Positions 1 to 9,338 of a DNA stretch of 64,000 nucleotides are shown in pieces. The stretch comes from DASQYE01 sp035940775 (GTDB taxonomy: Bacteria; Acidobacteriota; Blastocatellia; Pyrinomonadales; Pyrinomonadaceae): positions 1-64,000 of the forward strand of contig DASZEN010000023.1 of assembly GCA_035940775.1 (NCBI GenBank), written 5' to 3'. Each line of letters opens with the position of its first letter. The stretch's first letter is position 1. A program made the translations under genes and the position numbers. The notes under the pieces are model-generated. The model saw only the letters and a program-made list of their open reading frames with translations. It had not been told where the DNA came from and ran no database searches.

Positions 1-1
1 C

Positions 2-2311
2 GGCAAAAACTCGCCTTATTACGGGATGCCTGAGGGCCACCTGCCGGTGACCAGCTACCTGGCCGTGCCCGTCATCTCGCGCTCGGGCGAAGTGATCGGC
101 GGTCTGTTCTTCGGCCACCCGGAGCCGGGCGTCTTTACGGAGCGGGCGGCGCACATCGTCGAGGGTCTCGCGTCACAGGCCGCAATAGCGATGGATAATG
201 CCAGGCTCTTTGAAGCGGCCCGGCGCGAGCGCGCCAAGCTTCAGTCGGCGCAACAACGCTATAGCAATATTTTGGAGAGCATCGCGGATGGCTTTATGGC
301 CCTCGATCACGAGTGGCGACTCACCTACATGAATCGGCAGGCCGAGCCGCTCTTACAACGCACGCGCGAGGAATTGATCGGACGCCGCATCTGGGACGAA
401 TTTCCTGTAGCCGCCAGCACCGCCTTTTATACGCACTACGAAAGGGCCGTGGCCGAGCAGGTGCCGGTCGTCTTCGAGGAGTTCTATCCCCCGCTCAACG
501 TCTGGTTCGAGGTTCGCGCCTACCCTTCGCAAGAGGGGCTGTCGGTTTATTTCCACGACATCACAGAGCGAAGGCGAAGCGCCGAAGCGCTCCTTGAAAG
601 AGCGCGACTCGCGGAACTGAACGCGGACATGAGCCTTGCCTTGACCGGAGCCGATAACCTTAAAGATATGCTGCGCCGCTGTGCGGAGGCGGTGGTTGAA
701 CACCTGGACGCGGCGTTTGCCCGTATCTGGACGCTTAACAAAAAGGAGGGGGTGCTGGAATTACAGGCGAGCGCAGGGATGTACACGCATCTCGACGGGC
801 CGCACGGGCGCGTCCCCCTCGGGAAGTTTAAGATCGGTCGCATCGCCGAGGCGCGCCAGCCGCACTTGACCAATGAGGTCTTGAGCGATCCCGAGATCAA
901 CGACCCGGAGTGGGCGAGGCGTGAGCGGATGGTCGCCTTCGCCGGTTATCCGCTGGTGGTCGAAGATCAGTTGATCGGAGTGATGGCGATGTTCGCACGC
1001 AAGCCTTTGACCCCGGCCACGCTACAGGCGATGGCCTCGGCGTCGAACGCGGTCGCCCTCGGCATCGAACGCAAGCGCGTAGAGGAAGAAAGGGCGCAGC
1101 TACTGGTCAGCGAGCGCCGGGCGCGCCACGACGCCGAGGCCGCCAGTCGCGCCAAGGATGAGTTTCTCGGTACTCTCTCGCACGAACTGCGCACGCCGCT
1201 CACGGCCATACTCGGTTGGGCACGCCTGCTGAGCGCGGGCCAGCTCGACGAGGAGAACAAACAACGCGCGCTTGAGACTATCGAACGCAACGCCCGCACG
1301 CAATCGCAGCTCATCGAAGATATTCTGGATGTTTCACGCGTCATCTCCGGCAAGCTCCGACTCGAAGTGCGTCCGCTCGATCTCACGGCCATCATCGAAG
1401 CGGCCGTTGACACGGCGCTCCCGGCCGCCAACGCCAGGGACATTCGCCTTCAGCGCGTGCTCGATTCGGGCGCGAGCATGGTGTCGGGAGATTCGACGCG
1501 TTTGCAGCAGGTGGTCTGGAACCTGCTGTCGAACGCCATCAAGTTCACGCCCCGCGGCGGGCGCGTGCAGGTCAGGCTTGAGCGCGTCGACTCTCACGTC
1601 GAGATCGTCGTCAGCGATACGGGGCAGGGCATCGGCCCGGATATTCTGCCCTTCATCTTCGAGCGTTTCCGGCAGGCGGATTCGACCAGCACGCGTGCGC
1701 ACGGCGGTCTCGGGCTCGGGCTCGCCATCGTGCGCCATCTGGTCGAGCTGCACGGCGGGACGGTCGAGGCCGAGAGCGCGGGCCCAGGGCAAGGGTCAAC
1801 CTTTACGGTGAAACTTCCGCTCATCGCGATGCGCTCCGTAGAACTCTCTTCGCGTCGCGCCGAAGAAGAGCGTGTGCATCCGACCGCGAGCAGCGGAGTC
1901 CCGTTCGAGTGCCCGCCCGCGCTCACGGACTTGCACGTACTGGTCGTCGATGACGAGGAAGACACGCGCCTTTTTGTTACGGCTGTGCTCGAACAATGCG
2001 GCGCGCGCGTGACGGCCACGCGCTCGGCCGAGGAGGCGCTGCGCGCCCTCAGGGAGTTGCGGCCCGACGTGCTCATCAGCGACCTCGGGATGCCGGAAGA
2101 AGACGGGTACTCTTTAATCAGGAGGGTACGTGCGCTACCGATTGAGGATGGGGGGAGAACGCCAGCGGCGGCGCTGACGGCCTACGCCAGGGTGGAAGAT
2201 CGCATGAAGGTGCTTCGCTCCGGCTTTCAAATACACCTGCCGAAACCGGTCGAGCCCGCCGAGCTTGTGACCGTAGTTGCGAATCTCTCAGGGCGGATCA
2301 CGGATGCTTAA
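2..2311 (+). CDS. Hybrid sensor histidine kinase/response regulator, 5'-truncated by window edge
   Basis: The reading frame is open to the window edge, so the N terminus lies outside. Counting from the ATG at 26, visible domains are the end of a GAF domain (to about residue 70), a PAS domain (about 80-185, ending in the usual DITERR linker), a second GAF (about 195-350), HisKA with the phospho-accepting His386 in SHELRTPL, an HATPase domain with an NLLSNAIKF N-box and GLGLGLAIV G-box, and a C-terminal receiver domain with an acidic DDEED pocket and Asp686 in LISDLGMP. The protein should autophosphorylate and pass phosphate to its own receiver. There is no separate output domain, so the next partner is unknown. 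No membrane segment is visible in this part and sensing is probably cytoplasmic through GAF/PAS. The ligand cannot be told. Confidence 0.93.
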   Translation, partial: GKNSPYYGMPEGHLPVTSYLAVPVISRSGEVIGGLFFGHPEPGVFTERAAHIVEGLASQAAIAMDNARLFEAARRERAKLQSAQQRYSNILESIADGFMALDHEWRLTYMNRQAEPLLQRTREELIGRRIWDEFPVAASTAFYTHYERAVAEQVPVVFEEFYPPLNVWFEVRAYPSQEGLSVYFHDITERRRSAEALLERARLAELNADMSLALTGADNLKDMLRRCAEAVVEHLDAAFARIWTLNKKEGVLELQASAGMYTHLDGPHGRVPLGKFKIGRIAEARQPHLTNEVLSDPEINDPEWARRERMVAFAGYPLVVEDQLIGVMAMFARKPLTPATLQAMASASNAVALGIERKRVEEERAQLLVSERRARHDAEAASRAKDEFLGTLSHELRTPLTAILGWARLLSAGQLDEENKQRALETIERNARTQSQLIEDILDVSRVISGKLRLEVRPLDLTAIIEAAVDTALPAANARDIRLQRVLDSGASMVSGDSTRLQQVVWNLLSNAIKFTPRGGRVQVRLERVDSHVEIVVSDTGQGIGPDILPFIFERFRQADSTSTRAHGGLGLGLAIVRHLVELHGGTVEAESAGPGQGSTFTVKLPLIAMRSVELSSRRAEEERVHPTASSGVPFECPPALTDLHVLVVDDEEDTRLFVTAVLEQCGARVTATRSAEEALRALRELRPDVLISDLGMPEEDGYSLIRRVRALPIEDGGRTPAAALTAYARVEDRMKVLRSGFQIHLPKPVEPAELVTVVANLSGRITDA

Positions 2312-2730
2312 AGAGGGGTCAAACTCTCCAAATTAATTTCTCTTGACAGAATGCGTCTCTGTCGTTTACCTTGCGTACGCTTTACATCTTCGTTTGCGTG
2401 GGACTCACTCACGTCAGCCTCGCGTCGGCGATTATTCATTCATCAAGACATATTAAGTGCGGCCTCCTCCTTGCTGTAGTATGCCTCATAGCGAAATGTA
2501 ATTTTTTACACCGAGCCGGGAAGTGCGTCCAGCCTGTCGAGACATTCTTAATCGCTTAATTTGCCCTGATGAAAGATAAAAGCCCCGCGATCACTTGCCG
2601 GTGATTGCAGGGCTTCTGTTAACAACACAACCTCTGCTGCACTTGGAGCAGAAGATGCGTCGCCTAGCAGCCTGCATCTTAGCGCAAGTGTGGCGGTGGC
2701 TCAACCCCTAATTTAAAGGAGCCATCCCTC
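2312..2730. other. Intergenic region between kinase and haloperoxidase genes
   Basis: No convincing gene is seen. It holds a TTGACA box at 2343-2348 with a poor -10 (TTACCT) 17 nt later; an inverted repeat GACAGA-N7-TCTGTC (2345-2363) overlaps this box. A terminator-like hairpin follows at 2580-2615. A second inverted repeat, AAGATGC-N15-GCATCTT (2652-2680), lies in the probable leader of the haloperoxidase gene. A 62-codon TTG-started frame at 2371-2559 has no ribosome-binding site and was not called. Confidence 0.5.
2580..2615 (-). terminator. Hairpin terminator candidate
   Basis: Arms AAGCCC..CGATCAC and GTGATTGC.GGGCTT form a GC-rich hairpin with a short loop. Read on the minus strand it is followed by TTTTAT, read on plus by CTGTTAAC, so the sequence fits a minus-strand or bidirectional terminator better than a plus-only one. 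Confidence 0.45.
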
Positions 2731-4413
2731 ATGATGCGTAAAGACCCTGATACTCTATCCGCCCTCTCGCTGCCCGCCAGCCGTCGCCGCTTTCTCAGCC
2801 GTATCAGTCAGGCCACAATCGCCACGGTCGCCGCGAGCGCGCTTTTGCCGTCCCTTCACAGTGTTCGTGCGGCTAATCCAGGCCAGTCGAAAACCTCGGA
2901 GCCGACACGGACTGACGACAACCAGCGTAGAAATCGCGCCTATCAAATACGCCAGCAGGCTGCGCTCTATCAAAAGAACCTTCCACTTGCGCCGCATCCG
3001 ATCAACGGCGACGAAGAGCGATACACGAACCGCATCGGCAGTTATTCCAAGGCGCTTCCGCACAACTCTCTGGGCGAAGTAAACGCGGCGGCCTACGGCG
3101 CGCTCATCAAAGCCCTCGCGTCGGGCACGCCCTCGGATTTCGAGACCATTCCTCTGGGGGGCGTCGTCAAACAGGCCAACCCGCAAGCGGCTTTCGCTTA
3201 TGAGCTTGAGGGCAGCGATTCACATTGCCTGGCGATAGGCGCTCCGCCCTCGTTCAGCAGCGCCGAGCTGGCGGGCGAGATGGTTGAACTCTACTGGCAG
3301 GCGTTGACGCGCGATGTACCTTTCTCCGATTACAACACGGACGCGCTGATTAACGATGCGGCCGTCGAACTCTCGAAGCTGTCCGACTTTCGCGGCCCGA
3401 AGACGGGCGGACAGGTGACGACCGAGACCATCTTTCGCGGTCGTACTGCGGGCGACCTCGCGGGCCCATACGTCTCGCAATTCCTGTGGAAGGATTTTCT
3501 CTACGGCGCGACGCCCTTATCGCAGCTCATACGGACGACCGCTCCGGGCCGCGAATACCTGACGACTTATAGCGCATGGCTCGCCGTCCAGAACGGAGCA
3601 GCAGCGGCCGCCACCGCCAGCCAGTTCGATTCGACGCCGCGTTACATACGCAACGGGCGCGATTTGGCCGAGTACGTTCACCGCGATTTCTCCTACCAGG
3701 CATTCCTCAACGCCGCTCTCATTCTCTTCGGGATGCGAGCCCCGTTGGATTCCGCGAGCCCCTACAGCCGCTCCAAATCGCAATCCGGTTTCAGCACTTT
3801 CGGCAGCCCGCACGTCCTCGACCTGTTGGCACGCGTCGCCAACAGCGCGCTCAAGGCCGCGTGGTACCAGAAGTGGTCTGTGCATCGTCATCTGAGGCCG
3901 GAAGAGTTCGGCGGGCGCGTTCACAATCATAAGACCGGAGCCGCGCGTTACCCCCTTCACGCCGAGGTGCTCGGATCGGTCGCGCTCAACAGAGTCTATG
4001 GCAAATACGGCAGCTATCTTCTGCCGATGGCTTACCCCGAAGGCGCGCCGACGCATCCCTCCTATCCATCCGGTCACGCCGCCGTCGCGGGCGCGTGCAC
4101 AACCGTTCTCAAAGCATTCTTCGATGAATCGTTCGTGATCGCCAATCCGGTCGAAGCCACCCCTGACGGATTGATGCTGATCCCTTACGCCGGGCAGCAA
4201 CTCACGGTCGGCGGTGAACTCAACAAGCTGGCGTCGAACATAGCCATCGGACGCAACACCGCCGGAGTCCACTGGCGCTCCGATGCAATCGAAGGGCTCG
4301 CCCTCGGTGAAGCGGTTGCCATCGGTATCCTGACGGATATGCGTGGCTGCTTCAACGAGAAATTCGACGGCTTCTCATTGTCCAGATTCGACGGCACGAC
4401 GATCACCGTTTGA
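2731..4413 (+). CDS. Vanadium-dependent haloperoxidase, red-algal bromoperoxidase type, Tat-exported
   Basis: 560 aa. The N terminus carries a twin-arginine signal (SRRRFLS, then a hydrophobic Ala-rich stretch to about residue 48), so export is probably as a folded protein. The vanadate-binding set of PAP2/haloperoxidases is complete: Lys381 and Arg389 in KWSVHRHLRP, Ser447-Gly448-His449 in SYPSGHA, and Arg508 and His514 in GRNTAGVHW. The 8-residue Lys-Arg spacing and 6-residue Arg-His spacing match red-algal bromoperoxidases rather than fungal chloroperoxidase. Such enzymes oxidise halides with hydrogen peroxide; halide preference cannot be read here. An AAAGGAG site lies 9 nt before the ATG. 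The next gene, an exported repeat protein, follows after 93 nt and may be co-transcribed. Confidence 0.92.
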   Translation: MMRKDPDTLSALSLPASRRRFLSRISQATIATVAASALLPSLHSVRAANPGQSKTSEPTRTDDNQRRNRAYQIRQQAALYQKNLPLAPHPINGDEERYTNRIGSYSKALPHNSLGEVNAAAYGALIKALASGTPSDFETIPLGGVVKQANPQAAFAYELEGSDSHCLAIGAPPSFSSAELAGEMVELYWQALTRDVPFSDYNTDALINDAAVELSKLSDFRGPKTGGQVTTETIFRGRTAGDLAGPYVSQFLWKDFLYGATPLSQLIRTTAPGREYLTTYSAWLAVQNGAAAAATASQFDSTPRYIRNGRDLAEYVHRDFSYQAFLNAALILFGMRAPLDSASPYSRSKSQSGFSTFGSPHVLDLLARVANSALKAAWYQKWSVHRHLRPEEFGGRVHNHKTGAARYPLHAEVLGSVALNRVYGKYGSYLLPMAYPEGAPTHPSYPSGHAAVAGACTTVLKAFFDESFVIANPVEATPDGLMLIPYAGQQLTVGGELNKLASNIAIGRNTAGVHWRSDAIEGLALGEAVAIGILTDMRGCFNEKFDGFSLSRFDGTTITV

Positions 4414-4506
4414 CGCGGTGCTTCGGCAGCGGCGGCGCGCGCCTGAAGAATCTCTCACCCATAAACCCTCAACCTACGCACAGAGAGAGAAAAGGAGCTT
4501 ACGAAG

Positions 4507-7188
4507 ATGAACAGGCACAATCTATCCCGAACCAGCTCGAACCTTTTAGTCACAGTCCTGGTAATGATCCTGCTATTGCTCCCGGTCTTCTCCTTATCCA
4601 TGCGCCCGGTCGGTGCACGGACTAGGAAGATCAAAGCCGATAAGACGGCAGGCGTCGCGCCCGTCGCCGATAAGGCGCAGGCCGAGCAGCCCGCCGAGCC
4701 CATCACTGATTTCGTCGTCGCTGCGCCCTACTGGTCGCTTGAAGACGGATTCACCTCGACCATTGAGCTGAGGAACAATCGAGTGGATGGGCCCCTGACG
4801 GTCACGCCCGTTTTGTATCCCCTGCACGGGCAAAAGATGATGCTCAAACCGCTCACCCTGAATCCTTCCGAATCCCGATTGCTCAACATCAGCGAGGCGA
4901 TCGGCAAAAAGCTCAAAGGCGTGACGACCGGAGCGGTCGAGATTCTTTACAGGCACACGACGCACGGCGCTCTCGGAGCGAGTCTAACGGTGCTCAACGA
5001 GGCCCGGAGTTTGATCTACAACTTCAGCTTTCAAAGGCCGGAGCAGACCTCGCGGCTCGAAGGGCTGTGGTGGTTTTTGGATCAGAACACGGATGGCTTC
5101 ACGGCGATGCAGAACGCCAGCGGCAGCGAAATCAGGGTGACGCCCACCCTCTACGTGAAAGAGCGTGCCTACAGGCTCAATGCCGTCCGCCTTCGACCCC
5201 ACGAGACCGAGGTGATTCACCTGCGCCAGGAACTGCGCAAGCTCGGATTGGACAAATCCACGGAGGGCGGCATTCAACTGGCATCGACGAGCCTCGGCGC
5301 GCTGGTCGCGGGCGGCGGCCTCGTCAATCCGCAGCGTGGATTCTCAGCGCCGCTTCGCATGAATGATCCTCAGATGCTCGCCATGCATGTCGAGCGATTG
5401 GGCCGGACTCTGCACGCGATCAGCGTTCCCATCGGTAAGGATATGCCCGACATGGGCATGGGATTGCCCGACGGAAGTCTGATGAACCCGATCATGACCC
5501 TGCGTAACGTCAGCGACAAAACGATCAGCGTTCAGCCCGTCTTCAAGTATGAAGTCGGAGGCGGCGGCTCCAACTCGTTCACGTTGCCGGAGGTTCAGCT
5601 AAAACCACAGCAGACAAAGCGCATCGAGCTGCTTCCGTTTTGGAAGTCGGGGCTGATTCCGGAGATGGTCAGTTGGGGGAGCCTGGAAATTAACTACACT
5701 GGAAAGGCAGGGTCGCTGATCGCCTCCGTGTCGAGCGTCGATCAGACCGGAACCTATGTCTTCGACGCGAAGATTGATAATCGACTCGCAGCCGGGTTCG
5801 TAGGCGATTACTGGAGCGTTCAGGGCGATAACGACACGGCGATCACCGTCAAGAACATCACAAATGCTCCGGCGACCTGCTGGCTCAATCTTCAATATGA
5901 CCGCGGGAGAAAGAGCTACCAGATGCAGCCGCTCGTGCTCCAGGCGGGCGAGGCACGCATGATCGATTTGAAACACGTACGAATGGAGAGAATGCCGGGC
6001 ATCAACGGCGAGCTGTTCCCGGAAACGGCGACCTTCGGCGGCCTTGAGTTGATCGAAGAAGCGGGCGGACGCCACTTCCTGATCGATACGGTGGTGTACA
6101 ATCCGAAGAACGCGACGTGCGGCCCCTGCGGAACCGGCTGCATATATGTCTCCTGGATAGAGGCCGTGAATCGCAATATGTACCTTGTATCAGGCTCGAG
6201 CGATACGTTCATCGTTCGAGCCCGATTGTGCACGGGTACGTATCAGGATTGGAGTTCGCAAATCTCGTACACCGAGGATAATTCCTCCGCCACACAGATC
6301 ACAACGGGGTCGCCCATCTATGTTTTAGGGATGAACGGCGGAATCAACCACTTGAATATTTACGTCGTTGCACCGGGGCCGTTTTGCGACGACAAGGTTT
6401 TCTCCACCAGCGAGAGCATCGTCGTCAAACCGAAGATAAACAGCATTACCCCGGCCCGGGGGCTGATCGGCACGGCCGTCCCCGTGACCATCAGCGGACA
6501 GGGCTTCGGAATTACTCCGACCGTAAACGCGGGCACGGGCATCAGCGCCAACGTCAACATCGCTCAATCCAGCTTTTATCAAGTGGTCGCCACCTTCACG
6601 ATAGCGGCGACGGCTCCGACGGGGGACAACGCGGTGACGGTTACTGTCGGAGGACAAACGAGCAACAGCGTGAACTTTTACGTTCAGGTTCCCACCAGTT
6701 TGAGCGTCTTGGGGTCGTCGGTTCTGCCGACGGGCACAACTCCGGATTATGGATGCCAGCCCGGCGCTGACGGTGGTATCAAAATCTCAGTCAGATACCA
6801 GGTCTTGGATCAGGGGGGACAACCCATCAGGAGTAATCAGATGGAGCCGCAGGAAAAGTTATTGAACTACGTGTTAAATGGCGGTTCCAGCTCCAACCCC
6901 TTTCCTAATTGGAGAGATGTCGGGCCGTCACCGGCCGTCACCGGAACCTCTCAATATACGGACGCGAACGGTCAATTTCTTGATGCGCCGTATGGTGCCT
7001 GCGCCACCTCCGGCTACCTTCCCCTGACGGTCACGTACGACCAGCCGATGTCGATTCTGGTCGTCGGCGGAAGCACAAACTATGCTGTTAGGAACAACCA
7101 CGCAACCATCACGTCATCCGCGATGGGCACGGGTCAGATAACCGTGACGAGTGACGACGGCGGAAATATTCAACTTCATAAACCCTAG
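4507..7188 (+). CDS. Large exported protein with four internal repeats and an IPT/TIG domain
   Basis: 893 aa. A signal/anchor segment at residues about 12-32 is followed by a basic stretch. I can see four diverged copies of a beta-rich unit at about 74-180, 186-280, 312-420 and 432-540. Each begins with an aromatic motif, then a 'TLRN/NxS...VxP' segment and an 'LKPxET..I.L' segment. A Cys cluster (TCGPCGTGC) follows near 538-546, then an IPT/TIG immunoglobulin-like domain at about 640-725 (SITPARGLIGTAVPVTISG) and a C-terminal domain I do not recognise. AAAGGAG lies 8 nt before the ATG. The protein probably works outside the inner membrane in adhesion or binding, but nothing assigns a ligand. 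It may be co-transcribed with the haloperoxidase upstream. Confidence 0.8.
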   Translation: MNRHNLSRTSSNLLVTVLVMILLLLPVFSLSMRPVGARTRKIKADKTAGVAPVADKAQAEQPAEPITDFVVAAPYWSLEDGFTSTIELRNNRVDGPLTVTPVLYPLHGQKMMLKPLTLNPSESRLLNISEAIGKKLKGVTTGAVEILYRHTTHGALGASLTVLNEARSLIYNFSFQRPEQTSRLEGLWWFLDQNTDGFTAMQNASGSEIRVTPTLYVKERAYRLNAVRLRPHETEVIHLRQELRKLGLDKSTEGGIQLASTSLGALVAGGGLVNPQRGFSAPLRMNDPQMLAMHVERLGRTLHAISVPIGKDMPDMGMGLPDGSLMNPIMTLRNVSDKTISVQPVFKYEVGGGGSNSFTLPEVQLKPQQTKRIELLPFWKSGLIPEMVSWGSLEINYTGKAGSLIASVSSVDQTGTYVFDAKIDNRLAAGFVGDYWSVQGDNDTAITVKNITNAPATCWLNLQYDRGRKSYQMQPLVLQAGEARMIDLKHVRMERMPGINGELFPETATFGGLELIEEAGGRHFLIDTVVYNPKNATCGPCGTGCIYVSWIEAVNRNMYLVSGSSDTFIVRARLCTGTYQDWSSQISYTEDNSSATQITTGSPIYVLGMNGGINHLNIYVVAPGPFCDDKVFSTSESIVVKPKINSITPARGLIGTAVPVTISGQGFGITPTVNAGTGISANVNIAQSSFYQVVATFTIAATAPTGDNAVTVTVGGQTSNSVNFYVQVPTSLSVLGSSVLPTGTTPDYGCQPGADGGIKISVRYQVLDQGGQPIRSNQMEPQEKLLNYVLNGGSSSNPFPNWRDVGPSPAVTGTSQYTDANGQFLDAPYGACATSGYLPLTVTYDQPMSILVVGGSTNYAVRNNHATITSSAMGTGQITVTSDDGGNIQLHKP

Positions 7189-7687
7189 AAAAGGTAATTG
7201 GTCATCCGGTGCGGGCCATTTGAAATATTTCAAATGGCCCGCGCCCGGCCATCTACGCGGAGCGCCGCGCAGCATGGAAATCTTCGGCCGGTCGTTGAGA
7301 GGTCAAGCCTGAAAATGCTCGCCTCATTCCTAAAGTCGCGCCCGCCAGCGATAAAGTCCAGGTAAATCCTTCGCCTGAGCTATTAGGAATTATTTAGCAA
7401 CAGAGAGCAAGGCCGTTGCAAAAGCTCAAGATGAAATCAGCCGCCGCTTTCCCACGAAAATCCAGAACTTGCGCCTTCCTTACTTCTGAATCCCAGTTTC
7501 AAAATATGACACTACCCACTACCCGTTAAAGTTATCGCTTGACTTATTTATAAAGTGGCTTAAAGTAGATTCGTCAGGTTCACTTGCCCCCGCCCTCACT
7601 CAAAATTTGAAGCTTCCGTTGAGTTCGAGGCCCATGAGCATTGTCTATCTGTGCGTCGCGTCACGCCCACGTTGTCAGGTTCTCCCG
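7189..7687. other. Intergenic region
   Basis: Apart from the palindrome at 7211-7242 and a weak promoter candidate (TTGACT 7539-7544, 16-nt spacer, TAAAGT 7561-7566) directed at the next gene, I see nothing coding. The stretch from 7607 to 7687 can be read in frame with the next gene from a TTG, but it looks non-coding and precedes the signal peptide. Confidence 0.45.
7211..7242. repeat. Perfect 32-nt palindrome downstream of the IPT protein gene
   Basis: The two 16-nt halves (gcgggccatttgaaat and its complement) are perfectly self-complementary with no spacer. It begins 22 nt after the stop codon at 7188. It could act as a transcript-stabilising or terminating hairpin, but no T-run follows on either strand. 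A protein-binding dyad is the alternative. Confidence 0.7.
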
Positions 7688-9058
7688 ATGCTAAAATTCA
7701 TACGAACCGTTTGCGGTATCGCGCTCGTCCTGTGCGCCGCGCATCAATCGGGCAGGAGCGCGCCGGAATTGATCGCGGAAGCCAATTCTACACGCGCCAT
7801 CGCGCTGGAATCCGTGACGCGGAAACGCGAGCCCTTCCCCGTAACCCAGACGATTCCGTTCGGCACGGACAGCCGCACGCGCATTATGCTCTTCGCAAAA
7901 AATCTTGACCTGCTCTCGGGCGAAGGCCCAACGGCCGTCCTGGCTGAGGCGGAGGACGCCGCGCACGCGCGCTATCCACTGACGGTCGAGTATGTCGGCA
8001 AAGTCCCGGGATTTGAATGGATGAGTTCGGTCATCGTCCGCCTGAACGATGAGTTGGGCGATGTGGGCGACGTATTGATCGGCATCAACTTTCATGGCGA
8101 AGCGAGCAATCGCGTGCGCGTCGGCATAGGGCACGTCGGGGGCGGCCCGCCCGATGACGGCGGCGGAGGCGAGCCCGTGCCTGACCTCGGCCCCGGCGCG
8201 AGCCTGCGCGGCAAGCTCGTCTTCCCGCAGGATAATCCCTGGAATGAAGACATCTCAGGACTGCCCGTAGACCCTAATTCCAACAACCTGATCGCCAGTC
8301 TCGGACTCAATACCGGCCTTCATCCTGATTTCGGTACCGTCTGGGCGGGAGCGCCAAACGGTATCCCTTACGTGGTGGTCGCGGGCGCGCAACCGAAAGT
8401 GGCTATCAACTTCACGGACTACGGCGACGAAAGCGACGCGGGCCCATACCCTGTGCCGCCTGACGCGCCCATCGAAGGCGGGCCGAACGGAAGCGGCGAC
8501 CGGCACGTGATCGTCATTGATCGAGACAACTGGAAGCTATACGAGTTGTACTCGGCCTACCCTGTGAACGGCGGGGCGAGCTGGAAGGCGGCGAGCGGCG
8601 CGGTCTTCGATTTGCGCTCCAATGCGTTGCGACCGGCTGGCTGGACTTCAGCCGACGCGGCGGGGCTGCCCATCTTTCCCGGCCTGGTGCGTTACGACGA
8701 GGTCTTCGAGCAGCAGGAGATTACGCACGCGCTGCGTTTTACGGCGCAGCAAACGCGTAGAGCTTACGTCTATCCGGCGCGCCACTTTGCCAGCAGCAGC
8801 ACCAATCCAAATCTTCCACCGATGGGAATGCGCGTGCGTTTGAAAGCCTCCTTCGACATCTCGCGCTTTTCGCCAGCGGTACAGGTAATACTCAGGGCTC
8901 TGAAGAAGCACGGGATGATCCTGGCGGATAACGGCTCAAGCTGGTACGTGAGCGGCGCGCCCGACCCGCGCTGGGATGATGACGAGTTGAGCACGTTAAG
9001 CTCGATCAAAGGCTCTGACTTTGAGGTTGTGCGGATGGGAACTATCGTGGATAGATAA
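7688..9058 (+). CDS. Exported protein of unknown function
   Basis: 456 aa from the ATG at 7688, chosen because it starts a normal signal peptide (MLKFIRTVCGIALVLCAA). Upstream TTG 7607 and ATG 7634 are in frame but would bury the signal. After a variable N-terminal part and a Gly/Pro linker (GGGPPDDGGGGEPVPD) comes a long conserved-looking region with GDRHVIVIDRDNWKLYELY, DLRSNALRPAGWTSADAAGL and MGMRVRLK. I recall similar blocks in hypothetical proteins of Acidobacteria and myxobacteria, but no enzymatic role is known to me. No catalytic motif stands out. A 16-bp-stem terminator follows the gene, so it is probably monocistronic. Confidence 0.8.
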   Translation: MLKFIRTVCGIALVLCAAHQSGRSAPELIAEANSTRAIALESVTRKREPFPVTQTIPFGTDSRTRIMLFAKNLDLLSGEGPTAVLAEAEDAAHARYPLTVEYVGKVPGFEWMSSVIVRLNDELGDVGDVLIGINFHGEASNRVRVGIGHVGGGPPDDGGGGEPVPDLGPGASLRGKLVFPQDNPWNEDISGLPVDPNSNNLIASLGLNTGLHPDFGTVWAGAPNGIPYVVVAGAQPKVAINFTDYGDESDAGPYPVPPDAPIEGGPNGSGDRHVIVIDRDNWKLYELYSAYPVNGGASWKAASGAVFDLRSNALRPAGWTSADAAGLPIFPGLVRYDEVFEQQEITHALRFTAQQTRRAYVYPARHFASSSTNPNLPPMGMRVRLKASFDISRFSPAVQVILRALKKHGMILADNGSSWYVSGAPDPRWDDDELSTLSSIKGSDFEVVRMGTIVDR

Positions 9059-9079
9059 GGACTCGCGCTGTCACGCAGG

Positions 9080-9129
9080 GCGCGCAACCGCGATTCCGTG
9101 CCCGTCACTGATGAAAGACAGGTTTATCG
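9080..9129 (+). terminator. Placeholder orientation note for the hairpin at 9129-9180
   Basis: See the entry with start 9121; this short record only marks that the hairpin arms begin at 9129. Confidence 0.05.
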
Positions 9130-9201
9130 AGTGGGACGCCGGGGGCGGATTCGCGCCGCCCCGGCGTCCCACTCATTTTAGTTACGGCTTCCTGATAAAC
9201 C
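9121..9201 (+). terminator. Strong intrinsic terminator with outer stem
   Basis: A 16-bp perfect stem (GAGTGGGACGCCGGGG at 9129-9144 pairing with 9159-9174) is followed directly by ATTTTAG. Outside it, GGTTTATC at 9121-9128 can pair with GATAAACC at 9194-9201, giving an unusual nested structure. It ends transcription of the exported-protein gene that stops at 9058. Confidence 0.85.
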
Positions 9202-9338
9202 GGCGACGAAAAACGGTCGGGTGAAGTATGATAGCCCGAAATCCGGCCTGTCGGGTTTATAGGCTCGCATAGAATCATACGCGGATTCCGGCCCGCGTTG
9301 GCGGCGGCCAATATCGTGTAGACAGTGGGAGGATAGCT

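Noticed and set aside
2371..2559. 62-codon plus-strand frame after the histidine kinase
   Set aside because: TTG start, no ribosome-binding site, no recognisable protein features; the region is better explained as regulatory spacer.
9080..9129. Terminator record with reversed coordinates in the feature list
   Set aside because: That low-confidence record is an error of coordinates; the valid entry is the terminator at 9121-9201 (stem 9129-9174).
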